From positions 55,840-119,839 of the forward strand of contig JAKARV010000002.1 of NCBI GenBank assembly GCA_021819205.1: a DNA stretch of 64,000 nt, read 5' to 3'. Position numbers and translations under genes: made by a program. Positions 27,909 to 36,287 of the stretch are shown here, piece by piece. This DNA is from Actinomycetes bacterium (GTDB lineage: Bacteria > Actinomycetota > Acidimicrobiia > Acidimicrobiales > Acidimicrobiaceae). Each line of letters begins with the position of its first letter. The first letter of the stretch is position 1. Below the pieces are notes generated by a model, which was not told where the DNA came from, did no database searches, and saw only the letters and a list, made by a program, of their open reading frames with translations.

Positions 27909-28802
27909 ATGGATTATGCCTTAGGAAGGGCGCGAAGATCTTTCGACAGGCCATTCTCGTCTCAGCTGGAATTCGGGCGCTGGTTGGCCGGTAATATAGA
28001 CGTACTTGGCGATGCCGTCGGGCTTGATTTGACCGGATCTCTTGGGCTTCAGATCGGTTCCGATATCCAGCTTCTCGAGGATTCCCTGGCGCGCACGGTC
28101 TTTCTCACAGCCGATTTGGGGGCCACCACCGATTTCGAGCTTGGACGGGTAGTCGGCGAGTTGGCCAATGCCGGTGGCGGTCCGGCAATCTGGGTTGCCG
28201 AGGATCCGCTTCCCCGTCATGTGGCGGCCTGCCTTCGTCTGAATCGGAGCCAGCTATTTGAGATATACCTGGCGAAAGTCCAGTTTATGGTGACTGGAAC
28301 CGGGATTACATTTCCGATTCTTTCGGGCATCATCCGTCCGGGTGGGCCGGAGCCTTCTGACGAAGTTAGGCCGTCTCTTTGCGATCGTATGTCCCGGCGG
28401 GCCAGGTGGTGGCGGATGCTGGGGGAGACGCCCGGGGCCAAGATTGACTTTGGACAGTTCCGGCCGGAGACTGCGACCGGAATCTTCAAAAGAATTCACA
28501 CCTCGAGTATTGGCTACGTTGTCGGAGAGTCGTCCTGCTTTGTCCAGGTGCGGGTGGGAACCTGGAGCCGCGAGGACCGGGGTCTCGAATCGAAGGTTGA
28601 AGCCGCTCGATTGATGATCGAGGAGGCTGTATCTCCAGAGGTGGTCATCGTCCACACCAACCTTCAGGGGCAGTTACGGATCGAGGTATCGATTCCGATT
28701 GGTTTCAACTCTGATCCAGACCTCTGGCCAGAAGGGCTGGCGAGGCTCGTGGGTGCTCACCGGCGCCTGGGTCGGGTAATGAAGCGCGTGCTGCAGAATT
28801 AG
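27909..28802 (+). CDS. Unknown protein, possible distant DUF4268/nuclease-like fold
   Basis: A 297-residue soluble protein I do not recognise with certainty. The N-terminal half has alternating hydrophobic strands and helices (IGSDIQLLEDS, TVFLTADLG, ELGRVVGELANAGGG, AIWVAEDPLPRHVAACLRLN). This order is like the PD-(D/E)XK-like domain of DUF4268 proteins, where an Asp strand, an ExQ/ExK strand and a VVWIA...EHRAALDWLN segment occur. Here the ExQ/K position reads TAD, so a nuclease centre is missing. The C-terminal half ends with DLWPEGLARLVGAHRR, resembling the DUF4268 tail. GGGAGGG precedes the ATG. No restriction, methylase or toxin partner is adjacent. Confidence 0.75.
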   Translation: MDYALGRARRSFDRPFSSQLEFGRWLAGNIDVLGDAVGLDLTGSLGLQIGSDIQLLEDSLARTVFLTADLGATTDFELGRVVGELANAGGGPAIWVAEDPLPRHVAACLRLNRSQLFEIYLAKVQFMVTGTGITFPILSGIIRPGGPEPSDEVRPSLCDRMSRRARWWRMLGETPGAKIDFGQFRPETATGIFKRIHTSSIGYVVGESSCFVQVRVGTWSREDRGLESKVEAARLMIEEAVSPEVVIVHTNLQGQLRIEVSIPIGFNSDPDLWPEGLARLVGAHRRLGRVMKRVLQN

Positions 28803-28821
28803 CCCCCCAGCCTGAAACGGC

Positions 28822-29010
28822 CTAGATGAGCCTGCGGATCGCCTCCTGCAACTCTCGCATCAGCGAGCGATTGAAGGCCAGAGCAGCCCGCAGCGATTGC
28901 GCCGGCGACTCGTTCTTTGACTCGTGCAGATCGGCTTCAATCCGGGCCATGCGGCGACCGAGTTCTTCGTAGCTGGAGACGAGAGATGAGATCTCCGCCT
29001 GCTGCGACAC
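28822..29010 (-). CDS. Small coiled-coil-like hypothetical protein
   Basis: A 62-residue protein rich in Glu, Arg, Ser and Leu, predicted to be almost fully helical and probably a short coiled coil (YEELGRRMARIEADLHES). It starts with GTG behind a strong GGGAGGTGG, which together with codon use argues that it is real. It has no Cys and no membrane segment. Convergent with the preceding hypothetical gene and divergent from hisD. Function unknown. Confidence 0.65.
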   Translation of the reverse strand: MSQQAEISSLVSSYEELGRRMARIEADLHESKNESPAQSLRAALAFNRSLMRELQEAIRRLI

Positions 29011-29115
29011 GTGCCACCTCCCATGTTGCTTGGGCTTCGACGTCTAGGGGTATCACACTAGACTAGCGGGATGCCAGGGAACGGCAGGATTTGGTTCTTT
29101 GATTAAGGAGCTGCA

Positions 29116-30417
29116 GTGTCGGAATCGTCGCTCTCCCGCTTGGATCTACGTGGGATACGGCGCCCTCTGATCGAATCGGACATCCCGCGGCCAGATGCCG
29201 TGGTACCGGAGACGGTGGACACCGTACGGGAGATCGTTGCTGGTGTAAGGGACGGCGGGGACAGTGCGGTTGCCAGCTTCACGGAACGTTTCGATGGGGT
29301 TCGGTCCGAGCGGATGATCTACGATCCCCGGGATTTCGAGGCTGCCTTCAAGCGGATACCGCAGCAGCTTCGGGATGCCATGTCGGTAGCGGCGGAACAG
29401 ATTCGCACCGTTTATCGGGAAGAGCTTCCGCCAGAGCCGACCACCAAGAGTAGGGGAGTCACCGTGGTCAGGAGGAGCGTTCCGGTCGAGCGAGCCGGCT
29501 GCTACGTGCCTGGCGGCGCTGCTCGTTACCCGTCGTCGGTGCTGCATACCGCGGTTATCGCCAAGGTGGCGGGTGTCGGAGAGGTTGTGGTCGCTACTCC
29601 GCCGATGGCCGATGGCTCGATAGACGATCCGACGCTTGCCGCCTGCCATGTCGCCGAGGTTGACTGGCTTGTCGCGGCTGGTGGTGCCCAGGCAATTGCT
29701 GCTTTGGCATTTGGCACCGAGTCGATACCCAAGGTCGATGTGATCGTGGGGCCGGGAAACCTGTACGTCTCCTTGGCGAAGCAGGAGGTAGCCCGCTATG
29801 TCGGCGTCCCTTCGGCTTTTGCCGGCCCATCTGAAGTAGTCGTGGTCGCCGACGCGTCGGTGAAGCCGGTCTTTGCGGCGCTAGACGTCGCGGTCCAGGC
29901 GGAGCATGGGCCGCACGGTTTGGCTTGGCTGGTCACTTGGGACGAGGTTTATGCGGAGGAGGTGGAGAGCGCCTTGGCCGCGTACCTTGCGGAAGCTCCC
30001 CGCGCTCGGGAGATCCAACAGACGTTGGACACCGGCGGGTACTTGGCGCTGGTTCGCGACCGCGAGCAGGCTATCGAGTTATCGAACCTGATCGCTCCGG
30101 AGCATTTGGAGCTTCTCTATGGTGGCGGGCTCGAGGACTCCTGCAATGTGGAGAACGCTGGTGTCGTCTTTGTGGGGCCGTACGCGAGCGCTGCCTTTGG
30201 AGACTATGTCGCCGGGCCATCCCACGTGCTGCCGACCTACGGCACCGCCCGGTTTGCCAGCGTGCTCTCGGTAGAGGACTTTACCAAGCGGCTGCACACC
30301 ATCGTGGTCGAGCACGAGGGGCTGCGCGATTTGGGTTGGGCGGTCGAGGAGATCGCCGCCATAGAGGGCTTGAGTGCCCACGCCGCTTCCATCGCCGTCC
30401 GGAGGCGGGGCGTATGA
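29116..30417 (+). CDS. hisD: Histidinol dehydrogenase
   Basis: A 433-residue enzyme that oxidises L-histidinol to L-histidine in two NAD+-dependent steps with Zn2+. It shows AGCYVPGGAARYPSS, the VIVGPGNLYV signature, AGPSEVVVVAD, the EHG base region (AEHGPHG) and FVGPYASAAFGDYVAGPSHVLPT with its zinc ligands. GTG start after AAGGAG. It is the first gene of the histidine operon, and its stop overlaps the hisC start (ATGA). The promoter lies in the 105 bases upstream, where TAGACT (29059-29064) is a possible -10 box. Confidence 0.97.
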   Translation: MSESSLSRLDLRGIRRPLIESDIPRPDAVVPETVDTVREIVAGVRDGGDSAVASFTERFDGVRSERMIYDPRDFEAAFKRIPQQLRDAMSVAAEQIRTVYREELPPEPTTKSRGVTVVRRSVPVERAGCYVPGGAARYPSSVLHTAVIAKVAGVGEVVVATPPMADGSIDDPTLAACHVAEVDWLVAAGGAQAIAALAFGTESIPKVDVIVGPGNLYVSLAKQEVARYVGVPSAFAGPSEVVVVADASVKPVFAALDVAVQAEHGPHGLAWLVTWDEVYAEEVESALAAYLAEAPRAREIQQTLDTGGYLALVRDREQAIELSNLIAPEHLELLYGGGLEDSCNVENAGVVFVGPYASAAFGDYVAGPSHVLPTYGTARFASVLSVEDFTKRLHTIVVEHEGLRDLGWAVEEIAAIEGLSAHAASIAVRRRGV

Positions 30418-31448
30418 TTGAGCCTTCGCTTCCAGAAGCCGCCGCCGGGTCTTATCACTCGGCTCAGGTCGCGGTCGATGTTCGGCTAAACACCAACGAA
30501 TCGCCGGTTTCGCCACCCCCGGCCTTCATGGCGCGCCTCGGAGAGCGGCTTGCGGGAGTATCGCTGAACCGCTACCCTGACCGGAACGCGATCGATATCC
30601 GTACAGCAATCGCCGTCAAGGAGGGAAGGCATCCGGAAGAGATCTTTGTCGCGAATGGGTCTAACGAGGTTCTCCAGACTATCTTCTTGGCCTACGGAGG
30701 GCCGGATAGGAGCGTGTACCTTGCGCAACCGACCTATGGGATGTACACCCAAATAGCCAAGAGCACGCGGACAACGATTGTCGACGGCAAGAGGGGTGAG
30801 GACTGGAGGCTCGATCGTTTTGACATCGACCCTTCGGCGGAGATCGTCGTGATCTGCGATCCAAACAATCCCACCGGGTTGGCCGAGGTTGGCGGCCTTG
30901 CATCGCTCGCCCCCGAGCGGCCGGATTCCCTCTTCGTGATCGATAGGGCTTATGCCGATTTTGCCGATGGCCTCGAGGCCTGGTTGGGATCGAACGTGGT
31001 CGAAGTGAAGACGTTCTCCAAGGCCTTTGGAATGGCTGGGTTAAGGCTGGGCTACGCTGTTGCCGACCCGGAGATGATTAAGGTCCTGTACTCTACGGTA
31101 CTCCCCTATCACCTCGACTCTCTGAAGCAGCGAGCAGCTTTGGTGGCGCTGGAGATGGCTGACGAGCTGTTTTCGGTAGTTGGCGAGATTCGTCGTGAGC
31201 GTGATCTTCTGATCGAAGAGCTTCGATCGTTGCCGGTCCGATGCTGGCAGAGTTCGACCAACTTTGTCCTCTTTGCCCCCGATCACCGCGAAGCAAGGGC
31301 AGTTTGGTCGGCACTGGTGGAGCGATCAATCTTGATCAGGGACTCGTCGACTTGGCCCGGCTTGGACAACACCCTCCGGGTCACGGTGGGAACTCCGGGG
31401 GAGAATGCCCGCTTTATCGAGGCTCTCAGGGAGGTTCTGGCGAATTGA
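30414..31448 (+). CDS. hisC: Histidinol-phosphate aminotransferase
   Basis: A 344-residue class I/II PLP aminotransferase converting imidazole acetol phosphate to histidinol phosphate with glutamate. It shows LNTNESP at the N-terminus, the ANGSNEVLQ loop, CDPNNPTG, and the PLP-binding Lys in TFSKAFGMAGLRLGY. The true start is ATG at 30414, inside the hisD stop (ATGA), although the frame is open far upstream within hisD. Second gene of the operon. Confidence 0.96.
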   Translation: MIEPSLPEAAAGSYHSAQVAVDVRLNTNESPVSPPPAFMARLGERLAGVSLNRYPDRNAIDIRTAIAVKEGRHPEEIFVANGSNEVLQTIFLAYGGPDRSVYLAQPTYGMYTQIAKSTRTTIVDGKRGEDWRLDRFDIDPSAEIVVICDPNNPTGLAEVGGLASLAPERPDSLFVIDRAYADFADGLEAWLGSNVVEVKTFSKAFGMAGLRLGYAVADPEMIKVLYSTVLPYHLDSLKQRAALVALEMADELFSVVGEIRRERDLLIEELRSLPVRCWQSSTNFVLFAPDHREARAVWSALVERSILIRDSSTWPGLDNTLRVTVGTPGENARFIEALREVLAN

Positions 31449-32038
31449 GCAGAATCGGTAACTACCGGCGGGAGACTCGGGAGACCCGAGTGAACTGCGA
31501 AATTGATCTGGACGGCGGGGAAGTGGAAGTGAGCACTCCGGTTCCCTTCTTTACCCATATGATCAACCAGCTAGGTTCCCATGGGCACTTTGGCCTTGCA
31601 GTGGAGGCGGACGGGGATGTCGAGGTTGACGCGCATCACCTGGTTGAGGATGTTGGGATCTGCCTCGGCAAGGCGCTTTCGGGAGCGTTGGGGAGCTACA
31701 CGGGGATCGCTCGCTTTGCAGATCGGCTTGTTGGGCTCGACGAGTCGCTGGTTCAGGTGGCGGTAGATCTCTGCGGCCGTGGTTACTACGAGGGCGCACT
31801 CGCCGGAATCGAGTCGCTCGCGCTAGGCACCCCCCCGTTCTATATCGAACACGCTCATGAATTTTTTCGCTCCTTCGCCGTCAATGGGGGCTTGGGCCTT
31901 CACATCCTTTCGCTTCGAGGTGGCAATACCCATCACCAGATTGAGGCGGCATTCAAGGGAGTGGCGAGAGCTCTTCGCGATGCGGTCTCAGCGGATGGAT
32001 GTGACGTACCATCCACGAAGGGAGTTATCGGTGGGTAA
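31445..32038 (+). CDS. hisB: Imidazoleglycerol-phosphate dehydratase
   Basis: A 197-residue Mn-dependent dehydratase of the stand-alone HisB type, without the phosphatase domain found in enterics. Both metal-binding repeats are present: FFTHMINQLGSHG and DAHHLVEDVG, then EHAHEFFRSF and GGNTHHQIEAAFK. The start is TTG at 31445, overlapping the hisC stop as TTGA and giving the family's normal length; the frame is open further upstream only because of hisC. The histidinol-phosphate phosphatase is therefore encoded elsewhere. Confidence 0.95.
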   Translation: MSRIGNYRRETRETRVNCEIDLDGGEVEVSTPVPFFTHMINQLGSHGHFGLAVEADGDVEVDAHHLVEDVGICLGKALSGALGSYTGIARFADRLVGLDESLVQVAVDLCGRGYYEGALAGIESLALGTPPFYIEHAHEFFRSFAVNGGLGLHILSLRGGNTHHQIEAAFKGVARALRDAVSADGCDVPSTKGVIGG

Positions 32039-32639
32039 GGTAGCAGTGGTCGACTACGGAATTGGAAACCTGGGTTCTGCCACCAACGCCTTTCGTTCTC
32101 TGGGAATAGAGGCTTACACGGCGACGACGCCGTTGGAAATCGGCGACCCGGAACTGGTGGTAGTGCCGGGCGTGGGGAGCTTTGGAGCCTGCATCCACGA
32201 ATTCCGCGACCGCGGATTTGTGGAGCCGGTAGTCGAGCGCATCGAGTCGAACGCCGCGGTGCTGGGCATCTGTGTCGGAATGCAGATGCTGTTCGAGGGG
32301 AGCGAAGAGTCTCCGGGAGTGCCCGGGTTGGGGATTTTTGCCGGCCAGGTCGCGAAAATGAGTCACCAGCGCCTTCCGGAGATGCAGTGGAACCAGCTGG
32401 AGTTGGTGGATCACCCTTGCTTGAAGAGCCTCCCCAGGCATCCGTGGATGTACTTCGTGCACTCGTTCTCTGTCGTTGACTCGGAGGCCGCCATCGCGTG
32501 GGAGGAGTTCGGAGGTCGGTACGTTGCCGCTGTGGCACGGGGAAATCTGATCGGCGTGCAGTTCCATCCAGAGAAGTCGTCGCACGGCGGGTTGAGCTTG
32601 CTGCACAGGGTGGCGGAGCTCGCTGGGGCGGTCGCTTGA
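32031..32639 (+). CDS. hisH: Imidazole glycerol phosphate synthase, glutaminase subunit
   Basis: A 202-residue class I glutamine amidotransferase that supplies ammonia to HisF. The triad is visible: Cys in GICVGMQMLF, His in QFHPEKSS and Glu two residues later. DYGIGNLGS and VPGVGSFG are typical of HisH. Start GTG at 32031 overlaps the hisB stop by 8 bases (GTGGGTAA), with GGGAG upstream. Confidence 0.95.
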   Translation: MGKVAVVDYGIGNLGSATNAFRSLGIEAYTATTPLEIGDPELVVVPGVGSFGACIHEFRDRGFVEPVVERIESNAAVLGICVGMQMLFEGSEESPGVPGLGIFAGQVAKMSHQRLPEMQWNQLELVDHPCLKSLPRHPWMYFVHSFSVVDSEAAIAWEEFGGRYVAAVARGNLIGVQFHPEKSSHGGLSLLHRVAELAGAVA

Positions 32640-33388
32640 AATTTCTTCCAGCCATCGATGTGATCGATGGGCGCGCCGTGCGGCTGCGCCAGGGTGACTA
32701 CGGTCGGTCTCGTGAATTCGGCGGTTTTTCGGAAATTTTCGAGGGGTACCTCCAGGCCGGAGTGGAGGGTGTCCACATCGTCGACCTGAGCGGAGCCAGA
32801 GATCCTGGCGACTGGAGCAACAGGAAACTCATCCTGTCTGTGCTCGCCGAGGCCGGCTCGAAACTGCCGTTGGTGGAGTTTGGCGGCGGGCTGCGCAGCC
32901 TCCAGGAGGTTGAGGACGTTCTTTCGATTGGGGTCGAGAGGGTCGTGCTCGGTACCGGGGTTTTGGTCGACAACGGCTTTAGCGGAAGCGTACCCTCGGA
33001 GCTCAAGGATCGGGTCGTGATATCGCTCGACTTCCGCGAGGTTGGAGGCGTTCGGAAGGTTGCGGTCGACGCCTGGACCAGAACGCTCTCAACGACGCTC
33101 TCCGATGCGGTCAAGAAGTTTGTCGATTCAGGTTTCAAAACCTTTTTGGTGACCAACATCGGCAGGGATGGGATGGCCAGCGGCCCCGACCTTGCGGTCT
33201 ATCGCGATCTTTTGCAGGCTTTTCCAGTTGCGCTAGTTGCATCGGGTGGCGTACGGAGCAGCTCCGATCTGCTAGACCTGGCGGGAATCGATAGCGGCCT
33301 GGGGACCATGGACGCCGTGGTAGTGGGGACCGCTATTTTCGAGGGTCGGCTAAGCCTAGAGGAGGGCATTCTCGCTTGCAAAGCGTGA
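32636..33388 (+). CDS. hisA: Phosphoribosylformimino-AICAR-P isomerase
   Basis: A 250-residue (beta-alpha)8 barrel of the HisA family, catalysing the Amadori rearrangement of ProFAR to PRFAR. It shows PAIDVIDGRAVRL with the first catalytic Asp, EFGGGLRS, VTNIGRDGM with the second Asp, and the phosphate-binding ASGGVRSSSDL. It starts with TTG at 32636, overlapping the hisH stop (TTGA). In some actinobacteria this enzyme (PriA) also does the TrpF reaction, but a separate trpF is present here, so dual activity is not needed. It ends 13 bases inside hisF. Confidence 0.94.
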   Translation: MKFLPAIDVIDGRAVRLRQGDYGRSREFGGFSEIFEGYLQAGVEGVHIVDLSGARDPGDWSNRKLILSVLAEAGSKLPLVEFGGGLRSLQEVEDVLSIGVERVVLGTGVLVDNGFSGSVPSELKDRVVISLDFREVGGVRKVAVDAWTRTLSTTLSDAVKKFVDSGFKTFLVTNIGRDGMASGPDLAVYRDLLQAFPVALVASGGVRSSSDLLDLAGIDSGLGTMDAVVVGTAIFEGRLSLEEGILACKA

Positions 33389-34146
33389 GGATAATTCCGT
33401 GCCTTGACGTCAAGGATGGTCGGGTGGTAAAGGGCACTTCTTTCGTTGATCTTCGCGATGCCGGAGACCCGGTTGAGTTGGGGGCCCGCTACGATCGGAT
33501 TGGCGCCGACGAGCTGGTGTTCTTGGATATAGCTGCGTCCACCGAGGAGAGGGCAACGCTTGTCAGCCTGGTGGAGAGGGTCGCAAATCAGGTCTTCATA
33601 CCTTTTACCGTTGGCGGCGGCGTGAGGAGGGTTGAAGACGTTGGCGAGCTTCTTCACGCTGGCGCGGACAAGGTGGCTGTAAATACTCAAGCGGTTTTGC
33701 GCCCGGCCCTGATCGACGAGATTGTCTCCACATTCGGCTCGCAGTGTTGCGTCGTCGCGGTTGACGTCAAGCGGGTAGGTGACGGTTTCGAGGTCTTTAC
33801 CCACGGAGGTTCGCGCAGTACCGGCAAGGGTCTGGGGAGTTGGCTCGACGAGGTTCAGGCGCGTGGTGCCGGAGAGATCCTGATCACGTCGATGGACCGC
33901 GACGGTACGAAGCAAGGCTACGATATCGAGTTGCTGGAGGTGGTCATGGCGCGTACTGCGGTTCCGGTAGTCGCCTCGGGCGGCGTCGGCATGGCAGACC
34001 ATTTCGTAGACGCGGCGGCCACCGGTGCTAGCGGCCTCCTCGCGGCTTCGGTCTTTCACTACCAGGAGGTCGGGATCGCCGAAGTCAAGGAGAGGTTGAG
34101 CGCGGCGGGGTTCTTGGTGAGGCCGGTCGGCATGGAGGGGATATGA
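33376..34146 (+). CDS. hisF: Imidazole glycerol phosphate synthase, cyclase subunit
   Basis: A 256-residue (beta-alpha)8 barrel that, with HisH, converts PRFAR and ammonia to imidazole glycerol phosphate and AICAR. It shows IIPCLDVKDGRVVKG with the catalytic Asp, TVGGGVRR, ITSMDRDGTKQGYD with the second Asp, and ASGGVGMADHF. The start is TTG at 33376 within the last codons of hisA (13-base overlap). The stop overlaps the next gene as ATGA. Confidence 0.96.
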   Translation: MQSVRIIPCLDVKDGRVVKGTSFVDLRDAGDPVELGARYDRIGADELVFLDIAASTEERATLVSLVERVANQVFIPFTVGGGVRRVEDVGELLHAGADKVAVNTQAVLRPALIDEIVSTFGSQCCVVAVDVKRVGDGFEVFTHGGSRSTGKGLGSWLDEVQARGAGEILITSMDRDGTKQGYDIELLEVVMARTAVPVVASGGVGMADHFVDAAATGASGLLAASVFHYQEVGIAEVKERLSAAGFLVRPVGMEGI

Positions 34147-34472
34147 CGGGATTGAACCCCAAGAAGCAGGCGGTCAACATGATGGCGGATCGGTTGCTTG
34201 TCCAGGTTCCGCAGGGCGAGGGTGAGCGTACAGCGCGTTCCGGAATACTCATCCCGGCCACTGCCAATGTGGGCAAGCGCCTGGTTTGGGCTGAAGTAAC
34301 TGCCGTCGGAGCTTCGGTCCGCTCGATTAGGCCGGGGGATTCGGTCCTCTTCTCTCCGGATGACCGTTTCGAGGTCGAGATTCAGGGTGAAGCGTATCTG
34401 ATCTTGCGAGAGCGTGACATCCATGCGGTGGCCTCCGACGCCACTGATAACGAGACCGGACTTTATCTGTGA
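34143..34472 (+). CDS. GroES/Cpn10-like protein inside the histidine operon
   Basis: A 109-residue protein with the Cpn10 fold signature: ADRLLVQVPQGE, a mobile-loop-like TARSGILIPATAN, VTAVGASVRSIRPGDSVLFS, and the C-terminal EAYLILRERDIHAV. It is slightly longer than GroES, with an N-terminal extension (MTGLNPKKQAVNM) and a C-terminal tail. No groEL is nearby, so it is probably a paralogue rather than the main GroES. Overlap with hisF (ATGA) and with hisI (GTGA) places it firmly in the operon. Its role there is unknown; it could assist folding of an operon product or bind a specific chaperonin. Confidence 0.82.
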   Translation: MTGLNPKKQAVNMMADRLLVQVPQGEGERTARSGILIPATANVGKRLVWAEVTAVGASVRSIRPGDSVLFSPDDRFEVEIQGEAYLILRERDIHAVASDATDNETGLYL

Positions 34473-34849
34473 GGGATGAGTTGCCTAAGCCGATCGAGCT
34501 TGATGGAGAGATGCTGGAGAAGTTGAGCTATGGCCCCGGCGGGTTGATGCCGGCGGTTGTGGTCGATGAGGCGGGCGAGATTCTCATGGTTGCGTACGTG
34601 GATGCCGAGGCGTTGCGCCGAATGGGCGAGAGCGGGCGGACTTGGTTCTACTCCCGCTCCAGGAAGGAGTATTGGGCAAAGGGCGAGACTTCTGGGAACA
34701 CCCAGGACGTTCTGGCGATTTTGACCGATTGCGACTTCGATACTTTGGTGATCAGGGTTCGACAGCACGGAGCTGGGGCCTGTCACACCGGGAGTTACAG
34801 CTGCTTCACGAATCCGGTCACATTGGGGGGGGCGAATGCCGGCAAGTAA
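34469..34849 (+). CDS. hisI: Phosphoribosyl-AMP cyclohydrolase
   Basis: A 126-residue single-domain HisI, which opens the adenine ring of PR-AMP. It shows VAYVDAEALRRM, the SRSRKEYWAKGETSGN core, the Asp metal-site region (LTDCDFDTL) and the zinc-binding Cys/His pattern GACHTGSYSCF. The HisE pyrophosphohydrolase domain is not fused and not in the window. GTG start overlaps the Cpn10-like stop (GTGA). Its end overlaps trpE by 14 bases. Confidence 0.95.
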   Translation: MRDELPKPIELDGEMLEKLSYGPGGLMPAVVVDEAGEILMVAYVDAEALRRMGESGRTWFYSRSRKEYWAKGETSGNTQDVLAILTDCDFDTLVIRVRQHGAGACHTGSYSCFTNPVTLGGANAGK

Positions 34850-36287
34850 GGAGCTTAGGGTCTCAATTCGGAGGCTTCTTGCCGACGGGCTGACCCCGGT
34901 GGCGGCGTTTGCAGCGTTGGTGGGGGAGAGGTCTCGGGGGTTCATCTTCGAATCGGTCGATCAGCAGGGAAGCTGGGCGCGGTTTTCGTTTGTGGGAAGA
35001 AGCCCACTAGCGCGAATCGAGCTTTCGAATGGGACGGTAACCGTCGACGGGCAGGTTCCGGTGCATCCTTTCTCCGGAGAGGGGCTTTTTGGCTATCTTG
35101 AGCGATTAGTTCCGACGCTTGGTGGTGCCGATTTCGGGGAGCTTCCGTTCGCCGCTGGCCTGGTGGGATACGTTGGCTACGATACCGTGCGCGAGATCGA
35201 ACCATCGGTGCCGCTGACCGTTACTGACGATACCGGTTTCCCGGATGCCGTACTCTACCTTGCGGGCGAGGTTGTGGTATTCGACCATTGGACACAGTCG
35301 GTCACGTTGGTCGTGTCGCATCTTGGCGAGCCGGAAAAAGCGGAGATACGCTTGGATGCGCTTGCGGCGGCGCTAGCTATGCCCGAACGTCTGGGATGCT
35401 CCCCGTGGCCGGAGATTGTTCCGGACGAGGAGGCGAGCTTGCTGGGAACGGACTTTATTTCCAGTTATTGTGAGCGGGTTGTTGCCGGCAAGTCGCACAT
35501 CATCGACGGTGACATCTTCCAGGTAGTTCTGGGGCATCGTTTTGACTTCTTGCTTCAGGCACCCCGGTTGGACGTGTATCGGGCGCTCCGCGTCACGAAC
35601 CCGTCTCCTTATATGTACCTGATTCAAGACGATTTGGTATCGGTGATCGGAAGTTCGCCGGAAGCGTTGGTAACTGTCACGGATGGAAAGGTGATGACCC
35701 GCCCGATAGCGGGTACTTCGCCGCGGGGAGACGATCCGCTTGAGGACGACAAGATAGTGGCCCGCCTTCTTGAAGATCCCAAAGAGCTGGCTGAGCATGT
35801 GATGTTGGTAGACCTGGCTCGGAACGATCTCGGGAGGGTGTCCAGCTTTGGCAGTTGCGAGGTTGTGGAGCGGATGGTCCCCGAGCGCTTTGCGCGTGTC
35901 ATCCACCTCACCTCGACGGTGGTTGGAGCGTTGCGGAAAGGCGTGGGGCCGATCGACGTGCTTCGCGCAACGCTTCCCGCGGGAACGCTATCCGGCGCGC
36001 CCAAGGTACGGGCCATGCAGATCATCGACGACCTGGAGGTTACCAAGCGTTCTATCTACGGCGGTGTGGTGGGCTATATCGCTGCCAACGGCTCCATGGA
36101 CTTTGCCATCGCCATAAGGACAATTGTGGTAGGCAACGATGGCATGGCCCACCTACAGGCGGGGGCGGGGATTGTCGCCGACTCCGATCCAAAAGGCGAG
36201 GCGCGAGAGTGCGTAGCCAAGGCTTCCGCCGTCGCCAGAGCCGTTATCGCCGCACGGAAGCTACGGCAAGTTTCGCCCCCACGGTAA
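34836..36287 (+). CDS. trpE: Anthranilate synthase component I
   Basis: A 483-residue chorismate-utilising enzyme that makes anthranilate from chorismate and ammonia. The C-terminal catalytic domain shows RPIAGTSPRGDD, EHVMLVDLARNDLGRV, LRATLPAGTLSGAPKVRAM and GAGIVADSDP. The N-terminal regulatory domain carries the feedback-site-like motif with Ser in ESVDQQGSWARFSFVG (family LLES pattern). It is coupled to hisI by a 14-base overlap, so the histidine and tryptophan genes share a transcript. The glutaminase partner trpG is not in the window. Its 3' end overlaps the convergent ygfZ-like gene by 44 bases. Confidence 0.95.
   Translation: MPASKELRVSIRRLLADGLTPVAAFAALVGERSRGFIFESVDQQGSWARFSFVGRSPLARIELSNGTVTVDGQVPVHPFSGEGLFGYLERLVPTLGGADFGELPFAAGLVGYVGYDTVREIEPSVPLTVTDDTGFPDAVLYLAGEVVVFDHWTQSVTLVVSHLGEPEKAEIRLDALAAALAMPERLGCSPWPEIVPDEEASLLGTDFISSYCERVVAGKSHIIDGDIFQVVLGHRFDFLLQAPRLDVYRALRVTNPSPYMYLIQDDLVSVIGSSPEALVTVTDGKVMTRPIAGTSPRGDDPLEDDKIVARLLEDPKELAEHVMLVDLARNDLGRVSSFGSCEVVERMVPERFARVIHLTSTVVGALRKGVGPIDVLRATLPAGTLSGAPKVRAMQIIDDLEVTKRSIYGGVVGYIAANGSMDFAIAIRTIVVGNDGMAHLQAGAGIVADSDPKGEARECVAKASAVARAVIAARKLRQVSPPR

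Noticed and set aside
29925..30413. N-terminal extension of HisC within hisD
   Set aside because: The frame is open only because of hisD codon use; HisC homology and the ATGA junction begin at 30414.
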